A stretch of DNA of 64,000 nucleotides. Source: Cryptomeria japonica (taxonomy: Eukaryota; Streptophyta; Pinopsida; Cupressales; Cupressaceae). Under the pieces are notes generated by a model, which saw only the letters and a list, made by a program, of their open reading frames with translations, did no database searches and was not told the DNA's origin. Each line of letters begins with the position of its first letter. Within the stretch, counting starts at the first letter, position 1. Location: assembly GCF_030272615.1 (NCBI RefSeq), contig NC_081414.1:234100733-234164732 (forward strand). Reading direction: 5' to 3'. The translations under genes were made by a program, and so were the position numbers. Shown here piece by piece: positions 45,979-56,654 of this stretch.

Positions 45979-47371
45979 TGATGCAGAGCATTAAAGAAAA
46001 TCAATCACAACTATAGGATCATGTTGATCCATCCATATTTTAATAATTATAACAATTCATTAGAGGCATATTTCATCATTCTTCAACAATCAATCAATCA
46101 AGAAAACATAAACTTAATCTAGGTATCAAACTTGCCAACTTGCTATCCCTCTGTACATGGAGGTCTATAACTTTCTAACCAGATTTAAACAACTCAATCC
46201 CTTAGGTTAGACCCTTAATAACTAGATTAAAAACAACATATCCACAAATTATCCACATCCAACGGTTATATTAAAAGTTATGGCTGCTGCATTGAGACCC
46301 ATTTCTGTTGTCCCAAACAAATCATGTGCATGCCCAATCCGCCTAGGGCATAAAATATCTTTAAAAAAAAAAACCAAAATGATCCCAAACCAATTTCAAA
46401 TTAACCCTTTATGGATTTAATTTCATAATATGCAATCCATCAAATTTTCTAATGGTTTAATCATTATATAAAGATAAACCATTGCCTGCAACTCCATTGA
46501 AGATAATTTAAAACCACTTTTCACCAAAATCTTCATAACTTCCACAAATATAAACAAAAATGACTCAGACCAAAGGGAAAAGAAAGAGGATTCACATATA
46601 TTTCCAATAAATCTATTAATATGTCTTAATAATCCCATATGAGTTCATACCATACGCTGCAACATGGCTATTCTCAGGAAATATCAAATCTGCAATTAAC
46701 AACTTTCACAAAAAATTCCATAACTTCTTCATTTATAAACATAATCACTCAAAACCAAAAGGAAAATAAATTTAATTCATATATCTAACTATCCATTATA
46801 TATATACAAAGGTTTCCAAGCCATACATGTTCGTACAAGGCCTGAAACCAACATAAAAACTGGAAAGCCAATCAAAATAGCAATAGTAGAATGCACCAAA
46901 ATGTATCAAAATATTTTTTCTTCCCTTTCTTCCCCCCCTTTTTTTGGAATGACCATACAATGCCTTTTTATATACTTGTGGTCAGTTTTGACCTTATAAC
47001 TACCTCCAAGACCTTTCAACTTCCCATTTACAACCTTTAATGCAATTTTGCATTATTACATTTTCACCATTTTTCATATTTTTGACAACTTTTTGTGACA
47101 TTTTCACAAATGACCCCAAAACTTGACAAAAACCTTATAAACATATCAAATAACCCTTAAATGAACTTTTAAAAGCATTTATGCCCTTTCATGGCATGTT
47201 TACATCATTTTGACTCTTTGACCCCATTAGGTCCTAAATGGACAACTATGCAACTTTTACACAAATGGCTCAAGTAGCCTTACATTATGACTCCATTGGA
47301 TAAAAATGAACTCAAATACATACATATATTCTTTACAAGTCATAAATGACCCAAATATAATCAGATAGTGA
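45979..47371. mobile_element. Unidentified 1393-bp insertion in LINE ORF1
   Basis: Bracketed by CCTTGGG at 45972-45978 and 47372-47378; deleting it with one copy restores the phase of LINE ORF1, so the borders are reliable. AT-rich, no long frame, no inverted termini (starts TGATGCAG, ends ATAGTGA). Contains two similar ~170-base segments (about 46520-46660 and 46710-46830: CATAACTTC...ATAAAC...ACTCA). The class is unknown; a 7-bp duplication does not clearly indicate a family. Confidence 0.7.
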
Positions 47372-47640
47372 CCTTGGGCATCCTGATTGTGCTTCTACAA
47401 TGGGGTGCTCCTGCACCATTGGGTTTGATCATTCCATGCTGACGATTTAAAAGTTGGTCGCTTGTTGGTAGTATGGTGACTTATTGCTTCGATTGGAAAG
47501 GCTTCGTTAGCTTCATCACTCCATGATCTAATCTTCCCCTGACCATCCTTGCCATTGATCAGAACCACTACAATCTGCTCGTCGGTTAGAATCCTGCCGC
47601 TGCTGCTACCTCTGCCGAATTCACCATCTTCACTAACCAT
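47372..47640 (-). pseudogene. LINE ORF1, 5' part
   Basis: ATG at 47640 begins MVSEDGEFGRGSSSGRIL, about 50 bases from the LINE's right border. One TAG near 47395 breaks the frame before the insertion. Confidence 0.7.
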
Positions 47641-47689
47641 TTTTCTAATTTTTTAAAATTATAATGTACTCGAATTAATTAATATTGAT

Positions 47690-48966
47690 TGATATTGTTG
47701 TAATATTGTTACTATAACCGGTAAGAATAATTTATGTAGTGAACCAGTAACCAATGTAAACCTTATCTATTGATGTAACCAGTAAACCCTACTTGTTTTT
47801 TATAAACCCTAACCGATTAAGTTTGGTGAATTGGTTATATTGGTTTATGATCTAATGATGAGTGGTAATGATTATGACACGCATGATTATTGTATGAAGA
47901 CAATTCCAAGAGATTTTGGCAAGTTGTTGTAACAGTTTTTGTCTAGGGAATGAGCAAATGTATTGCATCTAATGCAAAGTGCATGAGGAGTTACTAAGTT
48001 CTATGAAGTGGTGATCAAGGTTTTCTTGATTGATGTGCAAAGATTTCTATGTAATCCAACGATCATACTTGAACCAATTTGTTTGTAATATCTATGAGAA
48101 TTAAGGTTTTGTTGTGTTACCGACCTGATTGATTTGTTTATAAGGTCGATGAAGTTATTTAGTTTAATGAGTTGGCAAAGAGTAAGCACATATTAGTTGA
48201 GTGTGTGGTTGCTGAACCGGATGATGTATCTACAGTTTGAGTAAAGGCAGATAGGAGCATGAAATGGATCTGATCAAGCAAGTGTAGTGTTATTCAGACA
48301 AATTAGCAAACTCGTGTTGTTTTCTTACAATTACAACAGAATTGAAATCCCCTAATCGGGTAAGCTCTAACAAGCTTGGTGTTATTCAAATTCTCTAACA
48401 AGGTGATCCATTAGCTTGGATTTTCAAATCCGCTACCGAGATTAGTCCTTACAGGGTATTGCTTCTAACAGGGCATTTGTAGTCAATCCCTTAACCGAGT
48501 GATTCCTAACATAATCAGTTCTTAACAAGACTTTTTGTAAAGCTTTAACAGGATAGGCTCCTAACATGGCAAACTTCAAAAGAGTTCAAATAGTTATCTT
48601 GTGAGTCTCATCTCACCGCGGTTTTTACCTATTTTCGTTTGCACGTCAAAAATATTTGTGTCAAGTGGTGAATTTTTTTGTGGTTATGTTTTCATGGTTG
48701 ATTTACTTAACTACTTAACTATTTTGATAAGTCATGATAACCAGAAGCATTGAGAAATGAAGAAGTTGTTTATCGTTAATTTGTTGTTACAATCAACCGG
48801 TTTATCTTATGAGTTTTTATCTTGATAGAGGTATTAAATTGTTAGTTCTAAGCTTACTTTGAGAGATTGATTTTTGAGATTGGTGAAGTTTGTATCAATT
48901 TTTCTATCTACTTATTCACCCCCCCTCAGTAGTTGACTAGATACTTATTCTTTCATCATACCATCA
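47690..48966 (+). repeat. 3' LTR of copia element 1, second fragment
   Basis: Resumes with the 17-bp duplication and aligns with 21270-22563 through to CATCATACCATCA. Confidence 0.9.
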
Positions 48967-49168
48967 AGAAACAATTATGGTTGATATAGTGAAAGATCAA
49001 GTAGAAATTAGTGGAGAAGCTTCAAAGATGAGCATCTCAAGAAGATGTCCAATCAAGCATCTCTCCAAAGTAGAGCTTAAGCATGAAATTTGCAGTTGGA
49101 ATATAACAGATTTCACTTACCTACTTGTCAAAGAATTCTACACATGTATAATTGATAAGAGGAGGTAG
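48967..49168 (+). pseudogene. Acidic pseudogene, downstream part
   Basis: Open frame beginning about 48977 (MVDIVKDQVEISGEASKMS) to a stop at 49166, directly after copia element 1. It likely continues the frame interrupted at 21205, since EIKQA just before copia element 1 and the following residues join in one phase when the element is discounted. No domain recognised. Confidence 0.4.
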
Positions 49169-49869
49169 GTGAACTTGTCTTTGTTCATAATGTAGTATTG
49201 TAACAACTGGTTCAATACTTCTCATGCTGTCATGCCAAAAATTTAGGGCAAGAATGGGATAAATTTTTCTTTTAAAATAATAACTATATAACAAAAAGTT
49301 CGCTAACACGACATGCACTAATATGTTTTGTCAAAACTATATTCGAGCTAACTCTGATATTAAATCAAGTAACGAAATTAATTTAAAATTTATTTGCGGA
49401 ATACTAAACGATTTAATTTATTTTCTCAAGAAACCTAGTCAATAGATTAATTAAATCAAACTCATTAAATTAGTAGATGAAGATAGAATTAATCTCCAAT
49501 AACCAATACTTGCATTTTTCCCTAGGAAACTAATTAATTTAGTCCTAACTCTTAGATCATAAAAGTCTAAAATTTATTCAACATTAATTAAAATAAGATT
49601 GAACTAAATCAACTAAGGTTCAATTAAATTGGTAATAATTATTTTCCTATAAAGCGTAAATATTTCCCAATAGCCAAGTTAACCTTTCCCAACTTAATTT
49701 AAAGTTCTTTTGAATTTCAAACAAAACAATTTCATAACTTAAATGTAACCCCACATGTTTATAAAAAAAGCCAAATATAATTTATTACCACATTATTAAA
49801 ATATTTAATCCTAAATTGTCTTATTCTCTTATACTTTCAACTCATTAAGTATTGGAAAATATATATAAG

Positions 49870-49871
<2 letters not shown>

Positions 49872-49940
<69 letters not shown>
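49872..49940. repeat. (CA)n microsatellite
   Basis: An essentially perfect AC/CA repeat of about 34 units. Confidence 0.97.
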
Positions 49941-49943
<3 letters not shown>

Positions 49944-50189
49944 TAAATATTATATTAATTTCCACGTTTTAAAGAAAACCCCATGCAAACCCTAAAATTT
50001 AAATTACATTATAAAATAACCTTTCTATACCTCTTTTTTTTTTACTTCTTTATTATTTACCCTAGCTCTAATCGAGCTAGGGTTTCATATTTCTTTTAAT
50101 GCTCATTGTTAACTTGCAGGTCCGCACAGAGGGTTAAAGCGGTGGCCATGGCGATTGAGCGGAGGGGCGCCACCAGTGGGACGACCCAC

Positions 50190-50372
50190 TATGTGGGTCG
50201 AGACCCACATAGTGGCCTTGGCCACTGTGTGAGTTGCAGCCCGCACAGTGGTTGCGGCCACTGGTGCAAACGCGGCCCACATAGGGAGCCGTAGGCCCCT
50301 GTGAGGGACGCGACCCGCACAGAGGTTGCGGCCTCTGTGAGGGTCGCGGCCCGCATAGGGACTGCGTGCCCT
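50190..50372. repeat. GC-rich 36-38-bp minisatellite in chromovirus LTR
   Basis: Five units resembling GGTCGCGGCCCGCACAG followed by a (T/A)GGTTGCGGCC-type half. The CCC of the conserved block starts at about 50204, 50240, 50276, 50314 and 50350. Several units contain inverted halves (CCACTATGTGGG...CCCACATAGTGG). Confidence 0.8.
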
Positions 50373-50439
50373 GCGCGGCCGAGGCCCCGCCCGTCCCTTT
50401 GCTTCTCTTTTTTTTTTAATTTATAATTTTTTTAATTTT

Positions 50440-50760
50440 TTTTTTAATATATATATATATATATATACATATCTATATATATATATATATTCATTTTTAT
50501 GTGCAAATAGGTATAAATAAATTTATATAAATGTTTATATATATATATATTTATATGTATATATTCATATATATATATTTATATGTATATATTCATATAT
50601 ATATATATATTTATATTTATATATACATTTATTTCGCAGGTAATCTTATGATATATTTTTATATTTATGTATATATAAGTATATACATGTAATATGCATG
50701 TATATGATTATATATATTTATATATAACTATAATATATATATATATTTCTTATAAAACAG
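50440..50760. repeat. AT-rich microsatellite zone
   Basis: Interleaved (AT)n and TATGTATATATTCATA-type repeats. Confidence 0.9.
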
Positions 50761-53547
50761 AATTTATGAAAGATCCTGATTTCGATTACAGCAAAAGTAA
50801 AGTAATAAATATGTTTACTGTAAATACTATTTTCTATAAATGAATAATGCCAATGTTTAACAAAATACCTGACTTCAATTTTATCAAGGATCAAGTTTAA
50901 CAAATTTCCCAACAACCTAATAATTACAAATTTTATTTAAATGAAACTATAATAGGTAAGATCTTTATTTCCTGCATTTATTAAATTGACAGACTTGCAA
51001 AAATCTACATCAACTACTTAAATGACAGAGATGTATTTTCTGTAATGAAATAAATAACAGAAATAACTAATACTAAAACAACATCTATATTAAATAAAGA
51101 ACTCCTTAACTCAAAACTATAGAAATGATTATGATAATTTTAGATTTAATTTTCTGCATTTAAAATGAAATCACAGATAAAGAAAGATCACAGATTTAAT
51201 TAATTTTTTTTTTTTTTTTACATTTCCATTTATGATCCTAAGTGTTTTTATATTTCAGCCCTTGCATGCATGCAAAATCAATTCTATTTCTTTTCCAGTA
51301 AATAAGAGAATAAATTGAACTCATTTCCTTTCAAGAAATATTAAATACTCTACAAGATTTAACCTTAATTCTAGAACAAGAACTTGAAATCAACCATTTA
51401 GCTTTTTGCAAAATAACATGATATTTTCTGCATAATAATTAACATATCCTCAAGTCTTTATTTCTATTATTACAAATAGCCTCTCATTTCAAACCAGAGA
51501 GGACTTTAAAAAAAAAAAAAAAACAAGTAATAAATACATTTGTAACTCTTTTTTTTTCTTTAAATTCAACATCTTCCGCCATAACTGCATGCATCTGATA
51601 TTTCTCCTAATTTCCTACAAATGAATCAAATCTATGACCATGGAGTGCTCACCTCCCAGCCTAGGCTAATTGGTAGCCACCCCCGAGCTCAGAGAACCAA
51701 GCCCTAGATGAGAAACAAACATGCAAGCACACAAGATAGAATACACACGATTTCAAACACACTCCCAACCCGGCTACACTGCACCACACCTTGGTGATGA
51801 CCTTTTTTAAGGGTGGTAGTGGACCAAATACCCTGAGGAGAATTGCAAGTATGGAAAAACATGTAGCCACCTCATGGCAAACCAAATACATCAAGAATAG
51901 CAACCCCTTATTCCTTATGCCCCCCAAGGCATTCATGCCTTATTTCCCTCCTTATGACCCCCATTTCACAAACAAGCCATGCAGCAAGGGTCACACAAAA
52001 TCCCTTGTGATTGCTCTCATAACGAGAGTCTCTCACTCGAGGGCTGTCACTTCTACCACCCACAAGATCCTCCTCCCTCCTAAGAGTAAGAGGTCTTGAT
52101 GACTCCCAAAAACACATACAATACATAACACTAAATACCAAATGAAATTTCCAAAAGAACATGCAAGGAAGCAAATCTTTTACACCAACATTACTTTCAA
52201 ACACATGCAATAAGAAAGCCATTTTAAGAAGAATGCAACCAACCTTAATCTGCCCAAAGGTAGGTTAGTTCTGTTAAGGATGAGCAGCCCAATTCCACGG
52301 TTCTTCTCCTTCTACCCTTAGCCAAAATTCTCTATTCAAAATCTAGTCTATTCTTTTCAAAAATTCTCTTGTCTCCAAAAATGGAGAGTGGGTGATTACC
52401 CACAAATTTTCTAATTCTTTCTTAAGAAGCCCATTGTGAGAGTTCTCACAAGTTTCTAAAAACTAAAGAGGAAGGTAAGATAGAATGGGAAAGGGAACTC
52501 TCCTTCAAAAAGGAAGGTTTACAACTAGGTTCAAATCTTCTAATTTCAATTTTCGCACAACTTAGAAAAGTCAATTTTTAGGGTGTCTAAAAGGTCACAT
52601 GGGAGTAGAAACTTGCCTTAAATTACCCCTAACCCTTAGGTATACCTTATGGGCTTTAGGAAACCCTATTAAACTACCCCTAGGTGTCCATTTAACCCTT
52701 TTAAAACCCCTCTGAAGTTTATTTTCGGGTCAAACCTATGTTGACCATCCCAAAGATTCTTTACCCAAGGCATTTATGACATCACGTTACATTAATTGAA
52801 AAAAAAGACTATAGTTTAAACAATTCCCACCAAGAGTCAGATTTAAAAATTCAAACATAAATCCACACATGTGTCAAGTGACACAAAGAAAATACTTTTA
52901 CAAATTAATACAAGAAATCGTCTCTTGTGGATTTTACATAAATCAATTAAATAACACTTAACACACATGCATCATTTACTGTTATGAATAAAATACAACA
53001 CAAACGGGGTGTTGTCTCTCCAAATAGACAAACCCTGGCTTACGAACATACATAGGTCTAGGTTTGGTTCTTTGTAATATTTCCATGGTCACATGGATAA
53101 CTTCCTACGCATCTCAATTTACACATTAGTAACTTTCAAATAAGCACATATAATATAAATCACAGGAATAATAATACACATCATCACTTGCATACAATTT
53201 ACATTTGAACAATTTAATACATCTTATATCCAAGCAATTTCACATAAGCAATTCATCCTAATTCTCATAATGTTGATCCACACTTAAACATACATCTTAA
53301 TTCTATTATCATAGTAAGTCCTGCAAATTCCATAATGACATTTATCACCGCAAATTCATCTTATTCAAAAATCATGTAGTGTTCTATATCATAAAGCGTA
53401 TAAATAAATAATCAATATATAGCAATGTTATCCAAATCATGAAATCATATAAGTTCTAAATCCAAAATGCATAAAAATAAAGTATCCGTAATAGTCTCAA
53501 TATAAAAACCACTGAAATGTCAGACTGAGTCGAGGTGGGGCCTCACA

Positions 53548-54088
53548 CCCTCCCCCTCTAGGCATGAACTTCCTCCTGGAGTTCATCAAAGAGGTGGGGG
53601 TACTCCGATCTCATATGTGCTGCGTCCTCCCATGAGGACGTAACCTCATCATAACAATCCCACTGGACCCTAACCTAGTCCAGCTGTCGACCTCGAAGGG
53701 CCAGCGTCTGGCGTACCAAAATGCGAATGGGCTCCAAAGCTAGCTGCTCGTCTGACTCCACCTGCAAGGCATCCCAATCTAAAATATGAGACTCATCATA
53801 GATATATTTCCTCAAAACTGATACATGAAACACATCGTGGATGCATGATAGGCTAGGTGGCAATGCTAAACGGTAGGCAACTGGGCCTATCCTCTCAAGA
53901 ATCTCAAAAGGTCCTACAAAGCGAGGTGTGAGCTTAGAACCCTTTCCGTAACGGATTGGACTCTTATGCGGTCGCACTCTCAAGAAGACTCTGTCTCCCA
54001 CCAAGTAGCTATGATCTATCCTCTTCGCATCAACATATTTTTTCTGTCTATCCCAAGCCTCTCTAAGATGTTGCCTAATCAAATCCAC
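53548..54088 (-). pseudogene. Integrase C-terminus and chromodomain of the chromovirus, ending in the PPT
   Basis: Frame 54088-53675 holds the integrase tail (LTPRFVGPFEILERIGPVAYRL...CIHDVFHVSVLRKY). After a TAG at about 53672 it continues with VRVQWDCYDEVTSSWED and AHMRSEYPHLFDEL, the closing part of a chromodomain-like module. The stop codon (53558-53560) falls inside the polypurine tract (AGAGGGGGAGGG), just before the LTR, so there is effectively no 3' UTR. Chromodomains steer integration toward marked chromatin. The expected Gln replaces the TAG by one transition. Confidence 0.85.
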
Positions 54089-54091
54089 CTG

Positions 54092-54928
54092 CTATTCCAT
54101 ATCCCAAACTATCTCAGGGCCAATAGAAACTCTGTCCTCTATGCAATCCCAACTCAACGGTGTCCTGCAAGGTCTGCCGTATAATGCCTGGCAGGGTGGC
54201 ATCCCCAAAGAAGTGTGATGCCCATTGTTATTGGCAAACTCCACTAAGGGAAGGTACTCTTCCCACCTGGTCTGATGATCCATGATGTACGTGCGAAGCA
54301 TATCCTCTAACACCTGATTAACCCTCTCTGTCTGACCATCTGTTTCCGGCTGATAGGCTGTACTAAAATTGAGCTTAGTGTCCATAGCTGCCTGTAATGA
54401 CTTCCAAAAGGAAGAAGTGAAAAGGGAATCTTTGTTAGAAATAATCTTGCGGTGCACGCCATGAAGTCTAACAATGTCTCGCAAGAACACCTGTGCTACT
54501 GCTGGTGCTGTGAATGTAGTCCGAACTGGTGAAAAGTGGGCCACTTTGGTCAACTTGTCAACTGTCACCAAGATAGCATCATGGCGACAAGAAGACATAG
54601 GGGGACCAATGATGAAATCCATAGATATAGTATCCCACTTCCACTTTGGTATAGCATGAGACTGGACCAACCCACTTGGATGGCAGTGCTCCACCTTTAC
54701 CCTCTGACACTCGAGGCATCGAGCTACTATCTCAGCAATGAGCTGCCGCATTCCTGGCCAATGATATAACTGCCTCAAGTCACCATGCAACTTTTTAACT
54801 CCAGGATGCACTGCATAAGGAGCTCTATGAGCCTCCGTGACAATGAACTCTCGCAATTTCTCGGAGGAAGGTACATAAATGTGCCCTTTGTGGCGTAATA
54901 GTCCATCGGACTCCAAAGAATAATCCAC
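54092..54928 (-). pseudogene. Chromovirus integrase
   Basis: HHCC module with HRAPYAVHPGVKK and CLECQRVK, then the catalytic core: Asp in MDFIIGPP, the second site ISNKDSLFTSSFW, and Glu in ETDGQTERVN. The second catalytic Asp, normally in an SDRD-type motif, is Asn here (a G-to-A change), so catalysis should be lost even without the stops. A stop lies at 54092. Confidence 0.9.
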
Positions 54929-54949
54929 ATATTTCCCCTCTAGTGTAAC

Positions 54950-55655
54950 CTAAGATCGTATTACTTGACCAACCTCTGCATACCATCCATCCTCTGGCAA
55001 GTGCTGTAGTATACGGTCTCTCAAATCCATGCCTACAGATATGGTGTAAACCTCATGACGTCTCCTACTCAAAGCATCTACAACTACGTTTTCCTTTCCT
55101 TTGATGTAGTGAACGTCAAAATCATATTTGCACAAGAACTCCATCCATCTCCTCTGACGTGCATTAAGGTTCAGCTGAGTGAGAATGTACTGAAGACTTT
55201 GATGATTTGAATGCAGCTCGAAGTGATGACCTAAAAGGAAGTGTCTCCACCTCACAAGTGCATGCACTACTGCTGCGAGCTCAAGGTCATGAGTAGGATA
55301 ATTAAGTTCATGAGTCTTAAGTTTCCTAGACTCGAAAGCTATAGCCCTACCATCCTGCATAAGAACTGCTCCTAAACTCTCTAGTGAAGCATCTGTACAA
55401 ACCATGAAGTCAGCTGTGGGATCTGGTACAACAAGGATAGGAGCACTAGTAAGTTCCTTCTTGAGTTCCTGAAAGGCCTTCTTGCACTTCTCTGTCCACT
55501 CAAAGTTCTTCCAAACAAACAACCAAACAACTGGTTATCCTGCAAACACTGCAATACCTGTTTCAGGTGCTCCTCATGCTCCTTCTCATTCCGAGAATAT
55601 ATCAGTATATCATTGAGGAACACAATTACAAAACGGTCCAGAAATGTAAGGAAAA
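54950..55655 (-). pseudogene. Partial RT and RNase H of the chromovirus
   Basis: Begins in the RT palm ([15 protein letters not shown], where IDD is expected, so the active site is damaged). It then loses roughly 60 residues in a deletion around 55525 with a TTGTTTGG repeat at the join, and continues [45 protein letters not shown] and VDALSRR of RNase H. SNHQSL replaces the usual Asp with Asn. A stop lies at 54950. Confidence 0.88.
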
Positions 55656-56654
55656 TTGCGTTTTCACAAATGTAATTGATTGAAAGCTTGATAAATACAA
55701 CATGCAACCTGAACTTAATATGAAATTCTTGATTCACAAAGCATAAATGAGACATAATAAAGGATTCAAAGATTAAACCGCAATATTCCTATCAAATCAT
55801 TCATTTGACAATGGAGAAAACAAGATATGCTGAAAAGGAAATTGTTGTCTTTTATTGATAACTAAGAATAAATGCTATTACAATTCTTAAAATCTGAACA
55901 ATGTATGAGCTACAATACTTTTTTTTCTGTGTAAGTAGAAAAGAAAGAACTGCCTTAGACCAACACAACAATCCTTACCAAACTGCTCAAATTTATCCAT
56001 GTTAAAAGGCAGTCATGTTGAAGAGTTATAGAGCAATCAATGCTCATTAGAGAAGTATAAGACAATGAACATCAAAGTCCAAATGCTAAGGCTTGAAAGA
56101 AACTGTGAAAAGAGTAGTTTGGGCCCACCTACACTAAATTTGGATCAGTTTTACATGCTTTTAGAGAAAATTCAACCAAGAAGGCAAACTCATGCAAATT
56201 TCATCATGAAAATTAGAGATAAAGATAGAATAATGAAATAAAGAAAGGAGTTCACTTCCAGTTCTTCAAAGGCAAAGCAGTTCATCTTTTTTCCTCTCAA
56301 AGACTTATCCTATAAGTCTCTTCCCCTCTTCTATTCTAAGGCAATTCTTTCTTTTTTTCTTACACATACAACAATAAAAGCATTGTAGCTCATTTTTATT
56401 CAAGTTCTGAAGCATTGTAATAGCATTTATTTTAAATATTCAATAAAGGCAATAAATTCCTTCTCAATACCTTCTTGACTTTTCATTGTCATGTGTAAGA
56501 TTGATTAAATAATGTGATTTCATTTATAAAACCTCTATTTATGTCTCTTTTATGCTATGTTGAACAAGAAATTTCATGTTAAGTTCAGGTTGCATGTTGT
56601 TTTTAATAAAGTTTTTAAAAATTTGTATCTGTGAAAACCTAGTTTTCCTTCTAC
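55646..56654. mobile_element. Foldback element with ~315-bp inverted arms
   Basis: Left arm 55646-55958 and right arm 56337-56654 are imperfect reverse complements over their whole length, with a ~378-bp loop. Easily seen pairs: GCAACCTGAACTTAA at 55706 against TTAAGTTCAGGTTGC at 56579, and TTGTAATAGCATTTATT at 56415 against its complement near 55870. No coding frame. It lies at the point where the chromovirus is cut. I see no clear target duplication, so the class (foldback or long-TIR MITE) is open. Confidence 0.85.

Larger units (their letters stand above)
27142..47689 (-). mobile_element. L1-type LINE with RNase H, carrying three nested insertions
   Basis: Flanked by the identical 17-bp sequence TGATATTGTTGTAATAT at 27125-27141 and 47690-47706, a length typical of target-primed integration. 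ORF1 starts near the right edge (ATG at 47640) and ORF2 runs 37503-33354; the 3' end is at the left with a short T-tract (A-tail of the minus strand). Insertions: a chromovirus LTR piece (28204 to somewhere in 32.4-33.3 kb), copia element 2 (38628-45328) and an unidentified 1393-bp element (45979-47371). The 5' end reaching a start codon suggests a near full-length copy before the insertions. Confidence 0.85.
21206..48966 (+). mobile_element. Ty1/copia element 1, 3' LTR split by a nested LINE block
   Basis: 5' LTR 21206-22563, iMet PBS, one gag-pol frame 22634-26724, PPT at 27041-27056, then a 3' LTR split into 27057-27141 and 47690-48966. Removing the 20.5-kb insert gives a 3' LTR close in length to the 5' LTR. 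A clean 5-bp target duplication is not visible: GCAAT precedes the 5' LTR and ACAAT appears four bases beyond the 3' LTR. The element split the acidic pseudogene. Confidence 0.92.
49228..53547 (-). repeat. 3' LTR of the chromovirus (4320 bp)
   Basis: Plus-strand ends TGTCATGCC (49228) and GGCCTCACA (53547). Contents include a (CA)n run at 49872-49940, a GC-rich minisatellite at 50120-50395, an (AT)n zone at 50440-50760 and otherwise unremarkable AT-rich sequence. The size and internal GC island parallel the LTR at 28204-32402, though the end sequences differ. No genes recognised. Confidence 0.78.
49228..55655 (-). mobile_element. 5'-truncated chromovirus with 4.3-kb LTR
   Basis: Chromovirus 3' half on the minus strand: part of RT, RNase H, integrase and chromodomain, then PPT and 3' LTR (49228-53547). 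The right edge is lost where the foldback element begins (about 55650), so gag, protease, most of RT and the 5' LTR are absent. Confidence 0.88.

Noticed and set aside
21201-48975. Clean target duplication for copia element 1
   Set aside because: GCAAT on the left and AGAAA adjoining on the right do not match; ACAAT four bases further is only suggestive.
51661-52222. Overlapping ~100-residue frames on both strands
   Set aside because: Within the chromovirus LTR; composition-driven with no homology recognised.
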